A stretch of DNA of 8,479 bases from Clostridia bacterium (GTDB lineage: Bacteria > Bacillota_A > Clostridia > Christensenellales > Aristaeellaceae). The stretch lies in NCBI GenBank assembly GCA_017464225.1, contig JAFUDW010000075.1:1-8479 (forward strand), written 5' to 3'. The notes under the pieces were generated by a model. That model was not told where the DNA came from, made no database searches, and was given only the letters and a program-made list of their open reading frames with translations. The position numbers and the translations under genes were made by a program. Of the stretch, positions 1 to 6,452 are shown one piece after another. Within the stretch, counting starts at the first letter, position 1. Every line of letters starts with the position of its first letter.

Positions 1-26
1 CCGACGTAAACTGTGGTATACTTCAT
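1..26 (-). CDS. IS110-family transposase, N-terminal fragment
   Basis: Only the first eight codons and two bases of a ninth are visible, running off the left edge. They encode MKYTTVYV followed by a glycine codon (GGN). In IS110-family DEDD recombinases this leads directly into the first catalytic aspartate of the RuvC-like domain, which would be just outside the window. The start is well supported: AAAGGAGGT on the minus strand sits about seven bases upstream of ATG at 26. The gene points the same way as the ABC operon upstream, so read-through transcripts from the operon would enter it. The protein would recombine DNA under guidance of an element-encoded bridge RNA, as known for the family. 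Confidence 0.72.
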
Positions 27-139
27 GTGATGACCTCCTTTTGTATGCGGTAAACCCTGTTACCACTGATTGTTTGTCCAGTCTGCAGTATACAGGTAAA
101 TCCACGAACCTACAAACTGGAGGTCATTACATATTGTCT
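27..139 (-). ncRNA. Candidate IS110 bridge RNA region (transposase leader)
   Basis: This noncoding stretch lies between the element's left boundary and the transposase start. IS110-group elements such as IS621 encode their bridge RNA here. It can fold. An outer stem pairs minus-strand 127-119 (ATGACCTCC) with 38-30 (GGAGGTCAT), continued by TTTGT with ACAAA after a small internal loop. Inside, 64-60 pairs with 53-49 (GGTAA/TTACC) as a hairpin with a six-base loop, and other short pairings (CCAGT with ACTGG) are possible. I could not match a segment to the flanking oppF target, so guide loops are not demonstrated. The RNA call is inferred from family knowledge and position. Confidence 0.4.
30..127 (-). 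repeat. Long-range inverted repeat sequestering the transposase RBS
   Basis: Positions 30-38 and 119-127 are perfect 9-base reverse complements, and a second block of five bases pairs just inside (TTTGT with ACAAA). The start-proximal arm contains most of the transposase ribosome site (minus-strand AGGAGG, 39-34). In a transcript spanning both arms the site would be base-paired. Confidence 0.7.
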
Positions 140-853
140 AAACAGCTCCTCGGAAGGCGCTTTTTCCACCGTCTGGCCCAGATACATCACCATGATCTCA
201 TCGGAGATATGATTGACCACCGCCAAATCGTGGGTGATAAAAATATAGGTCAGGCCAAGCTTTGTCTGAAGCTCCTTGAGCAGGTTCAGGATCTGCGCCT
301 GAATGGACACGTCCAGGGCCGAAACGGGCTCATCGCAGACGATCAGCTTGGGCTCCACCGCCAGGGCGCGGGCCACGCCGATGCGCTGCCTGCGCCCGCC
401 GTCCAGCTCATGCGGATAGCTGTTGATCAGGCGCTCGGCCAGACCAACCGTTGCCATCAGCTCCAGCACGCGGTTTTCGATCTGCTCCTTGGTGGTGTAT
501 CGGCCGCGCATTTTAACGCCCTCCGCGATGGTCTGCATCACGGTTTTGCGCGGGTTCAGCGATGAAAACGGATCCTGAAAGATGATCTGCATATCCACGC
601 GGCGTTTGCGCAGCGCGGGGGTACTGAGCTGTAGGATGTCCTCGCCGTCAAAGATCACCTTGCCGGAGGTGGGCTCGATGAGCCGCAATATACAGCGTCC
701 CGTCGTGGATTTGCCGCAGCCCGATTCGCCCACGATGCCCAGCGTTTTTCCGCGCTCAAGCGTAAAGGAGATATCGTCAACGGCGTGCAGCATGCCCCGG
801 CTTGTTTTAAAATATTTTTTCAGGTTCTGGACTTCCAGGATGGTATTACTCAT
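110..853 (-). CDS. oppF: OppF/DppF-type peptide ABC transporter ATPase, C-terminus truncated by IS110
   Basis: This is an ATP-hydrolysing subunit of a peptide-type ABC importer, working on the inner membrane face with the OppD-like ATPase upstream. The visible product is 247 residues: Walker [10 protein letters not shown] at 42-50, Q-loop Q93, signature LDGGR at 150-154, Walker B LIVCDE at 170-175 and switch histidine H208. Homologues run to about 310-330 residues, continuing after EELF with an NPxHPYT motif and a C-terminal region. Here the frame leaves the family after F238 and ends [13 protein letters not shown], encoded by IS110 sequence. ATG 853 is chosen because AGGAGG lies six bases upstream and family similarity begins there. 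It overlaps the oppD stop by eight bases. The ATPase core is intact, so partial function is possible; it could equally be a pseudogene. The opp versus dpp name is by family only. Confidence 0.88.
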   Translation of the reverse strand: MSNTILEVQNLKKYFKTSRGMLHAVDDISFTLERGKTLGIVGESGCGKSTTGRCILRLIEPTSGKVIFDGEDILQLSTPALRKRRVDMQIIFQDPFSSLNPRKTVMQTIAEGVKMRGRYTTKEQIENRVLELMATVGLAERLINSYPHELDGGRRQRIGVARALAVEPKLIVCDEPVSALDVSIQAQILNLLKELQTKLGLTYIFITHDLAVVNHISDEIMVMYLGQTVEKAPSEELFRQYVMTSSL

Positions 854-1877
854 AGAAAACCTCCTCCCGCTCGATCCGGAACGCCGGATCGTCATACGCC
901 GAGCACATGACGAAATGCGTATCGGAGACAGGGCGCTCGGTCTGCGGCGTATCGATGCATTCCGGCTTTGCGTACGGGCAGCGCGGCGCAAAAGCGCAGC
1001 CCTTGGGAAGCTTTGTCGGATCAGGCATAAGGCCGGGGATCGGCTTCAATTCCGCCGTGCGGTTTTCAATATCGGGGAGGGAATTGAACAGCCCCTCCGT
1101 ATACGGGTGTTTTGTATGGTTAAAGATATCGTCCAGCGTGCCGCGCTCGATGATGCGCCCGGCATACATGACGGCAACCTCATCGCAGATCTCGGCCACG
1201 ATGCCCAGATCGTGGGTAATGAAGATCATGGAGGTATCCAGCTTCTGCTTGAGGTTCAGGATCATGTCCAGCACCTGCGCCTGAATGGTCACGTCCAGGG
1301 CGGTCGTCGGCTCATCAGCCAGCAGAAGCTTGGGGCTGCACGCAAGGGCAATGGCAATGACCACGCGCTGCTTCATGCCGCCCGAAAACTGGTGCGGGTA
1401 TTCCTTGGCACGCTCCGGGGGGATACCCACCAGCTCCAGCATATGCTCCGCCCGCTCCATGGCCTCGCCGGCGCTGCACTTTTCATGCAATCGGATGCTT
1501 TCGGCGATCTGCTCTCCCACGGTAAAGACCGGGTTCAAAGACGTCATCGGGTCCTGAAAGATCATCGATATATCGCTGCCGCGCACCTCTTCCAGCTCGC
1601 GCTTGCTCATTTTCAGGATCTCCCGCCCGTTGATCTTAACGGATCCGGCTTTGATGACCCCCGGCGGATCGGGGATCAGGTTCAGCGCGGCCAGCGCCGT
1701 GCTCGTCTTGCCGGCGCCGGTCTCTCCCACAAGGCCCAGGATCTGTCCCTTTTTGATGCGGATGGAGATATCGTTGACGGCCTCCACCGTTTCATCCTCC
1801 AGCACATAATGCACGGTAAGGTGCTCGATATCCAGCACATAGGGGATTTCGGAACTGTTGTTGATTTCTGGCTTCAT
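846..1877 (-). CDS. oppD: OppD/DppD-type peptide ABC transporter ATPase
   Basis: Complete 343-residue ATPase that powers solute import with the OppF-like partner. Walker A GETGAGKT is at 51-58, Q-loop Q108, canonical signature FSGGMKQ at 164-170, Walker B LLLADEP at 184-190 with catalytic E189, and switch histidine H222. The C-terminal oligopeptide/dipeptide extension is intact, with HPYT at 257-260 and cysteines at 294, 300, 307 and 325. That spacing matches the cysteine cluster seen in this family, which can bind an iron-sulfur centre in some members. An AAGGAGGG ribosome site sits in the 12-base gap after the permease C gene. It overlaps the downstream ATPase by eight bases, which suggests translational coupling. 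Substrate cannot be read from this subunit. Confidence 0.95.
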   Translation of the reverse strand: MKPEINNSSEIPYVLDIEHLTVHYVLEDETVEAVNDISIRIKKGQILGLVGETGAGKTSTALAALNLIPDPPGVIKAGSVKINGREILKMSKRELEEVRGSDISMIFQDPMTSLNPVFTVGEQIAESIRLHEKCSAGEAMERAEHMLELVGIPPERAKEYPHQFSGGMKQRVVIAIALACSPKLLLADEPTTALDVTIQAQVLDMILNLKQKLDTSMIFITHDLGIVAEICDEVAVMYAGRIIERGTLDDIFNHTKHPYTEGLFNSLPDIENRTAELKPIPGLMPDPTKLPKGCAFAPRCPYAKPECIDTPQTERPVSDTHFVMCSAYDDPAFRIEREEVFYE

Positions 1878-1889
1878 GGCGCGCCCTCC

Positions 1890-2777
1890 TTACCGTTTGA
1901 GCTTGGGGTCCATCGCGTCGCGCAAACCGTCGCCAACCAGGTTGAAGGCCAGCACGGTAATCATGATCGCAAGGCCCGGGAAGAAGGTCAGATAGCTGTA
2001 TCCCAGGATGTAGTTACGGCCCGCCGTAAGCAGCGCACCCCATTCCGGAGCAGGAGGCTTGATGCCCAGCCCCAGGAAGCTGAGGCTTGACGCCGAAACG
2101 ATGGCGCTGGCCACGCGCAGCGTCGTCTGCACGATGATCGGCGACAGGCAATTGGGCAGCACATGCATAAAGATGATATACAGGTTGGATTTGCCCAGCG
2201 CCTTAGCCGCCTCCACATATTCCTCGTTGCGCACGGTCAGCACCGCGGCGCGGGTGACGCGCACAAACCCGGGGATGGAGGAAACGCCCACGGCGATCAT
2301 CAGGTTCACCGTGCTGCTGCCGAGCACCGATACCACCACAACCGCCATCAGGATGGCCGGAACGGCGGAAAAGATATCGGTGATGCGCATGATCACGGTT
2401 TCCACAGCGTCGCCAAAGTACCCGGCAACGGCGCCCAGGGGCACGCCCACGATCAGCGATACAAAAACCGCCACAAAGCCGATCGCCAGCGAATAACGGG
2501 AACCGTACAGGATGCGCCAGAATAAATCGCGGCCCATTTCATCGGTGCCAAACCAATGCTTGGCGTTGGGCGCCTGCAGCCTTTCCCGCAGGTTCTGGCC
2601 GATCACCAGCTCCTGATCCACCCACAGATCAATGGTCAGGGCGACGGCAAACAGGATCAGCAGCAAGACCGCGCCGACCATCGCGCCTCTGTTTTTCCGC
2701 AGGCGGTGCCAGATTTCACCCATCGCGCTGCGCTTGTGATACTGTTTTGCGACGGAGCCTGTCTTCTGCTTAGCCAT
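1890..2777 (-). CDS. oppC: OppC/DppC-type peptide ABC transporter permease
   Basis: Membrane-spanning subunit of 295 residues, forming the translocation pore with the OppB-like permease. A basic cytoplasmic N-terminus (residues 1-30) leads into a first membrane helix at about 33-50. The extracytoplasmic loop then carries the family pattern HWFGTDEMGRDLFWR (74-88), followed by further helices from about 97. The cytoplasmic EAA coupling loop is at about 187-209 (EYVEAAKALG...HVLPN), where the ATPases dock. The C-terminus ends DGLRDAMDPKLKR, typical of the family. The start at 2777 has AGGAGGTGA nine bases upstream and overlaps the permease B stop by eight bases (ATGGCTAA). Length and motifs are normal. 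Confidence 0.95.
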   Translation of the reverse strand: MAKQKTGSVAKQYHKRSAMGEIWHRLRKNRGAMVGAVLLLILFAVALTIDLWVDQELVIGQNLRERLQAPNAKHWFGTDEMGRDLFWRILYGSRYSLAIGFVAVFVSLIVGVPLGAVAGYFGDAVETVIMRITDIFSAVPAILMAVVVVSVLGSSTVNLMIAVGVSSIPGFVRVTRAAVLTVRNEEYVEAAKALGKSNLYIIFMHVLPNCLSPIIVQTTLRVASAIVSASSLSFLGLGIKPPAPEWGALLTAGRNYILGYSYLTFFPGLAIMITVLAFNLVGDGLRDAMDPKLKR

Positions 2778-3753
2778 TTGCTTTCACCTCCTGCAGATTC
2801 CCGCCGTTTTTCTTTCGCCTGGAAGATTTGGAATACTGAGATTTCAGCCTGGGATCAACAAACGCGTAGGTGATATCGACGATCAATTGGATGATGCTGA
2901 TCATGATGACCGACATGATGATGCAGCCGGTCACCGTAATGGTATCGCGCTGCTTGACCGCCTCAATGGTCAGGCGGCCGATGCCGGGCCAGGAGAACAC
3001 GTTTTCCGTGACCACCGAGCCGCCCAGCGTGCGCCCCATCTGGGTGCCGATCACCGTGATGATCGGGATCAGGGCATTTTTCAAGGCGTGCTTGCGTATC
3101 ACCGTTTTTTCAGGAACGCCCTTCGCCCTGGCTGTGCGCAGATAATCGGAGCGGATCACGTCCAGCATGGACGAGCGCGTGGTGCGCGTCAGCGTTGCCA
3201 TAAGGCCGGTGCCGATCGTGATCGCCGGCAGGATCAGGCTCCTGATCCCTTCGGTATCGCCCGAGGAGGGAAACCATTTCAGGTTCAGCGAAAACAGAAT
3301 GATCAGCATCAGCCCCAGCCAGAAATTCGGCATGGAAAGGCCCAGCAGCGCGGCCACCATGCTGGCGTTATCGGTCAGGCTGCCGTGCTTGCGGGCGGCC
3401 AGGATGCCCAGCGGGATGGACAGCAGGATCGACACCAGCACGGAAGCGCCCGCCAGCTTCAAGGTGGAAGGGAGCCGCTGCATATACAGATCCCAGACCG
3501 GCGCTTTATAGATGTAGGAGATGCCCAGATCGCCATGAAGCAGATCCCACATATACATCCCGTAGCGATAGAATACCGACCGGTCGTATCCCAGTTCATG
3601 ACGGAGCTCCGCCAGCTGCTCCGGGGAATAGTCGTTGGCGATGATATCCAGCACGTTGCCCGGAGCCAGATCCAGCATGATAAAAATCAGCAGCGAAACG
3701 CCGATGATGACGGGAATCAGCATCAGGATACGCTTGAATATATAGTGTCTCAT
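2770..3753 (-). CDS. oppB: OppB/DppB-type peptide ABC transporter permease
   Basis: Membrane-spanning subunit of 327 residues. The N-terminus MRHYIFKRILMLIPVIIGVSL is the usual first helix of this family, followed by the LAPGN motif at 29-33 and an extracytoplasmic segment with LGYDRSVFYRYGMY. Membrane helices follow from about 100. The EAA loop is at about 204-230 (DYLRTARAKG...HALKNALIP), and the conserved VVTENVFSWPGIGRL is at 248-261. Family similarity ends near DPRLK (300-304); the remaining 23 residues are a basic hydrophilic tail (SSRRKKNGG) that may be cytoplasmic and is longer than in many relatives. AGGAGG precedes ATG 3753 by four bases. An 88-base gap with a hairpin separates it from the binding-protein gene upstream. 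Confidence 0.95.
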   Translation of the reverse strand: MRHYIFKRILMLIPVIIGVSLLIFIMLDLAPGNVLDIIANDYSPEQLAELRHELGYDRSVFYRYGMYMWDLLHGDLGISYIYKAPVWDLYMQRLPSTLKLAGASVLVSILLSIPLGILAARKHGSLTDNASMVAALLGLSMPNFWLGLMLIILFSLNLKWFPSSGDTEGIRSLILPAITIGTGLMATLTRTTRSSMLDVIRSDYLRTARAKGVPEKTVIRKHALKNALIPIITVIGTQMGRTLGGSVVTENVFSWPGIGRLTIEAVKQRDTITVTGCIIMSVIMISIIQLIVDITYAFVDPRLKSQYSKSSRRKKNGGNLQEVKANG

Positions 3754-3792
3754 AATGCCTCCTATGACGGTCGGCCGCGTTTTTCAAGAAGG

Positions 3793-3828
3793 CGGGAGCC
3801 GACAGGCGACAAACCCTGCCGGCTCCCG
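3793..3828 (-). terminator. Intercistronic hairpin after the binding-protein gene (partial terminator or RNA stabiliser)
   Basis: Two 14-base arms, 3793-3806 and 3815-3828, pair on the minus-strand transcript with one G-U pair around an 8-base loop. The 3' side continues CCTTCTTG rather than a clean U tract. This fits an attenuating or 3'-end protecting hairpin, which keeps binding-protein mRNA more abundant than permease mRNA, better than a full terminator. Confidence 0.7.
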
Positions 3829-3841
3829 TCAGCGTTATCGA

Positions 3842-5386
3842 TCAGTTTTCCGGGATCGCGATGTAGGAATAATCGTGGTCTCTGGAATAGGAAAGCCGCA
3901 TGCCCGCCGTGCCGTTCTGATAGGCCACAGTATCGCTGGTGTAATACAGCGGGATATAGAAGCAGTTGTCATGCACAAGGATCTGGAGTTCCTTGTAGTA
4001 TTCCGCGCGCTGGGCTTCATCGGTGGTGGAAACGCCCAGAGTCAGCAGCTCGGTGACGCGGTCGTTGTTCAGGATCGCCTTGTTGGTGTTGGAGCCCACC
4101 GACAGCAGGCGGCCCATATCGCTGTCCCAGTCGTTCATGTTGATGCTGTACAGCATCGCCTCATGCTGCGCGCTGGTATAACGGGAGTTGGCGGTGGCGC
4201 CGGCGGAGTCCACCTCGTCGATAATGATCTCAATACCCACCTTGCGGCACTGATCCTGGATCACCTCGGACATGATGCGGTAATCGGAGCTGGAGGTATT
4301 GACCATCAGGTGCAGGGTGGCGCTGCCGCCAAGCTCGGCCACAAGCTCCTTGGCCTTCTCGGGGTTATAGGACAGATCCAGATCGAACTGGTCAAAGTAG
4401 TACTTCATATGCCAGCCCCAGAAGGACGTGGCGACCGACGCGCCCTCGTCGCCCGTGGCCAGGAACAGATCCTCATGATTGATCGCGTAGGCAATGGCCT
4501 GGCGGAGCTTCAGATTGTCGGCAGCCGGACCGCTGGTGTTGTTGAAGGCAAAGTAATACATCTGGGCGGTGGGATAATCGTAAACCGTCAAATCGCTGTT
4601 GGCCTTGGCCGAGAACAGCTCGGTGGGGTTCACGCTCGTCATCAGGACAACTTCCTTGTTCTGCAGCGCGATCAGCCGGGAAGAGGCGTTGGCGATCAGG
4701 CGCAGGTTGATCTTTTCGGTCTTGGGAAGCTCGCCCCAGTACTGGTCGTTCCGCACCAGCGCCACGGTATCGCCCGCCACATAGTTTTCCATATCGATGA
4801 CCCAGGGGCCGGTACCGATGGCGCCGCCCAGATCGGGGTTCTCCTCCACGGCCTTCTTGCTGACGATGGCGGAGGAGTTATGGGAAAGCACATACATAAA
4901 GTCCACGTTGGGCTGCTTGAGCACGATATCCAGCTCATAATCGCCCAGCACGTCCACATGATCGTAGGAGTTGGTCACCAGGGTGCTCGTGGTACGGTCT
5001 AGGGAGAAGGCGATATCCTCCGCCGTCAGCTTTTCGCCGTTATGGAACACCACGTCGTCCCGCAGGGTGATATGGATCCTGGTATAGGTATCGTCCGCCC
5101 ATTCAAAGGAGGTCGCCAGCTTGCCGGACAACTCCTTGGCGGTATTGTCGTAGAACAGCAGCGTGTCATAGACCATGTTGAACAGATAGTAGTGCTGCAC
5201 ATTGGAAACCAGACCGGGATCCAGGGTAGTGATCTGGGAGGCCAGGGCAATGTTCAGCTGTTTCTGGTAGCTGTCCGCCTCGGTGGCGGCGACGACGGTG
5301 GTCGTCAGTTCCTGCGCGCCCTCGGCGAAAGCGCCGGCCGTAAAGAGCATCAGCAGCGCGAGCATCCATGCGATCCACTTTTTCAT
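3842..5386 (-). CDS. Family 5 extracellular solute-binding protein of the peptide/nickel/opine ABC importer
   Basis: Captures solute outside the membrane and delivers it to the permease pair. The product has 514 residues, with a signal peptide (MKKWIAWMLALLMLFTAGAFA, likely cleaved after AFA at 19-21). Family 5 features follow: ITTLDPG at 52-58, YDTLLFYD at 73-80, the ADDTYTRIHITLRDDVVFHNGEKLTAEDIAFSLD block at 97-130, GTGPW at 191-195, and LKLRQAIAYAIN at 292-303. ATG 5386 is chosen over the in-frame ATG at 5464 because AGGAGG lies seven bases upstream and the signal peptide begins there. No lipobox cysteine is present; the only cysteines are C380 and C475. It is the first gene of the operon. 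The ligand is unknown; peptides are the usual class, but nickel, opines and other small compounds also occur. Confidence 0.94.
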   Translation of the reverse strand: MKKWIAWMLALLMLFTAGAFAEGAQELTTTVVAATEADSYQKQLNIALASQITTLDPGLVSNVQHYYLFNMVYDTLLFYDNTAKELSGKLATSFEWADDTYTRIHITLRDDVVFHNGEKLTAEDIAFSLDRTTSTLVTNSYDHVDVLGDYELDIVLKQPNVDFMYVLSHNSSAIVSKKAVEENPDLGGAIGTGPWVIDMENYVAGDTVALVRNDQYWGELPKTEKINLRLIANASSRLIALQNKEVVLMTSVNPTELFSAKANSDLTVYDYPTAQMYYFAFNNTSGPAADNLKLRQAIAYAINHEDLFLATGDEGASVATSFWGWHMKYYFDQFDLDLSYNPEKAKELVAELGGSATLHLMVNTSSSDYRIMSEVIQDQCRKVGIEIIIDEVDSAGATANSRYTSAQHEAMLYSINMNDWDSDMGRLLSVGSNTNKAILNNDRVTELLTLGVSTTDEAQRAEYYKELQILVHDNCFYIPLYYTSDTVAYQNGTAGMRLSYSRDHDYSYIAIPEN

Positions 5387-5421
5387 GTTGTTTCCTCCTG
5401 TTCGTTCGTTTTTATATTTCG

Positions 5422-5437
5422 TTGCCTTACCCGGCAA
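5422..5437. repeat. Short inverted repeat TTGCC-N6-GGCAA in the binding-protein leader
   Basis: Five-base perfect arms at 5422-5426 and 5433-5437 flank a six-base spacer. It lies in the predicted 5' untranslated region of the binding-protein transcript, 36 bases before the start codon. It could be a weak leader hairpin or a regulator site; the sequence alone does not decide. Confidence 0.35.
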
Positions 5438-5452
5438 AACGCCCAACATTGG

Positions 5453-5481
5453 TTGCATACGCACATTTATTTTGGTATAAT
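5453..5481 (+). promoter_or_regulatory. Promoter for the LysR-type regulator
   Basis: A perfect TATAAT at 5476-5481 is preceded by TGG, an extended -10 signature, and by TTGCAT at 5453-5458 with a 17-base spacer. Transcription would begin near 5488, giving a leader of about 35 bases before the GTG start. The -10 box is part of a 10-base palindrome (5476-5485). Confidence 0.7.
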
Positions 5482-5496
5482 TATAAAAATTGTCAA
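5469..5496 (-). promoter_or_regulatory. Promoter for the importer operon
   Basis: On the minus strand a consensus TTGACA (5496-5491) is followed after 16 bases by CAAAAT (5474-5469). AAAATA one base further is an alternative. The -10 is weak, which fits activator dependence. This promoter overlaps the regulator's own promoter head to head. Confidence 0.55.
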
Positions 5497-5497
5497 T
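5476..5497. promoter_or_regulatory. Candidate operator: two palindromes in the shared promoter
   Basis: TATAATTATA (5476-5485) is a perfect palindrome covering the regulator's -10 box. ATTG-T-CAAT (5489-5497) is a second dyad overlapping the importer's -35 box. A LysR-family dimer commonly binds an AT-rich dyad in such a divergent region. The canonical T-N11-A arrangement was not clear, so this is a candidate only. Confidence 0.35.
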
Positions 5498-5522
5498 ATT
5501 TCAGGAAGCGAGGAGGATCGCC

Positions 5523-6452
5523 GTGAACCTGCTGAACATCCGCACTTTCCTGTATATCGTCCGCTACCAGACGATTTCCGGCGCGGCCGAGGCCATGTAC
5601 ACCACGCAGCCCACGATCAGCTCGCGGCTGAGCCAGCTGGAGGAGGAGCTCGGCGTTGTGCTGGTCAAGCGCCGCCGGGGACGCCGGACCATTGAGCTCA
5701 CCGAAAAAGGGCAGGATTTCATCCCCATTGCCGAGCATTGGCTGTCGCTGGACCGGCAAACCATGCAGTTTTGCCGGGAGGGCGGCCGGGAAACCATCAC
5801 CATCGCCGCGCCGGCCAGCTACCAGGAGCACGTCATCCCCCAGATCATCCACAGGCTGATGCACGCGGAGAGTTCCCCCAGGATCCGTCTCCGCACCGCC
5901 AGCAGCGCCAAAGTGTACGCCATGGTGACCGATCACGAAGCCGACGTCGGCCTGGCTTCGCGGCTGATCGTGGGAGACAGCACCCTCGTCCTGCCTGTGT
6001 TCAAAACAGAGTACGTGCTGCTGCTGCCCACGGAAACAGCGCTTCCAGAAGGGCCTGTACGCCCCGACCAGCTGGACCCGCGCTATGAGGTGAACGTCAC
6101 CTCCTGGACGGGAGAAACACGGCGCTGGCATGATGCTTACTGGGATCCCTACGAGGATTCCTACCTGCAGGTGGACAACAACCACATGTCCCATCATTAC
6201 CTGACCGACCCGCGCTGCTGGGCGCTCTGTCCCGCCGCGATCGCCTTTTCGATCTGCGGCCGCAGAAGGGATCAGCTGACGATCCGCCGCTTGGCCTTTG
6301 ATCCGCCCATGCATCGCAGCTATTTGGTGGTTCAGCGCGCGCAGATGCGGAATCGGAAAGCGCTTATCGAGCAGCTCCATCAGACCATCCTGGACTACGC
6401 CGGGGAGGCTCCGCTTCTGGAGCCGGTGCTGCCCGGCGAAAGCGCTCAGTAA
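5523..6452 (+). CDS. LysR-type transcriptional regulator
   Basis: DNA-binding regulator of 309 residues. The N-terminal winged helix-turn-helix spans about residues 1-60 (LNIRTFLYIVRYQTISGAAEAMYTTQ, then PTISSRLSQLEEELG, with LTEKG closing the wing). The linker helix and effector-binding domain begin near residue 91 (TITIAAPASY). GTG 5523 is preferred over an in-frame TTG at 5490: AGGAGG at 5511-5516 lies six bases before the GTG, the family start matches, and the TTG sits at the predicted transcription start. It is transcribed divergently from the importer and probably regulates that operon and itself, with the imported solute or a derivative as a possible coinducer (inferred from position). 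Its stop overlaps the stop of the convergent amidohydrolase gene by seven bases. Confidence 0.93.
   Translation: MNLLNIRTFLYIVRYQTISGAAEAMYTTQPTISSRLSQLEEELGVVLVKRRRGRRTIELTEKGQDFIPIAEHWLSLDRQTMQFCREGGRETITIAAPASYQEHVIPQIIHRLMHAESSPRIRLRTASSAKVYAMVTDHEADVGLASRLIVGDSTLVLPVFKTEYVLLLPTETALPEGPVRPDQLDPRYEVNVTSWTGETRRWHDAYWDPYEDSYLQVDNNHMSHHYLTDPRCWALCPAAIAFSICGRRRDQLTIRRLAFDPPMHRSYLVVQRAQMRNRKALIEQLHQTILDYAGEAPLLEPVLPGESAQ

Larger units (their letters stand above)
1..139 (-). mobile_element. IS110-family insertion sequence, left end (partial)
   Basis: Reading the minus strand, a strong ribosome site is followed by an ATG at 26 and codons for MKYTTVYVG, the usual opening of clostridial IS110-family transposases (the next residues in that family are typically x-D-V-H-K). 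About 113 noncoding bases separate this start from the point where the upstream ABC-ATPase gene loses family similarity, near 139-145. IS110 elements generally lack conventional terminal inverted repeats, and none is expected or seen. The rest of the element lies outside the window. The boundary is uncertain by several bases, because the host site before insertion is unknown. The family call rests on nine residues (the ninth from an incomplete codon) plus the gene disruption. Confidence 0.75.

Noticed and set aside
110..139. Natural C-terminus of the OppF-like ATPase
   Set aside because: Family proteins continue for many tens of residues past EELF. The tail codons are AT-rich (AGA, TAT, GTA) unlike the gene, and lie directly against an IS110 start.
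131..160. Match between the candidate bridge RNA and the oppF target site
   Set aside because: I compared the junction bases with the leader by eye and found only 4-5 base matches (for example GACAA), which chance explains.
582..2090. 502-codon open frame on the plus strand
   Set aside because: It is antisense to the two ATPase genes, has no recognisable domain, and exists because GC-rich coding DNA leaves complementary frames open. The same applies to plus-strand frames at 2887-4056, 3755-5002 and 6452-7318.
5387..5464. Upstream ATG at 5464 for the binding protein
   Set aside because: It would put 26 charged residues before the signal peptide and would lie at the edge of the promoter.
5490..5522. 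TTG start for the LysR gene at 5490
   Set aside because: It lies at the predicted transcription start, has no ribosome site, and adds residues not found in the family. GTG 5523 with AGGAGG is better.
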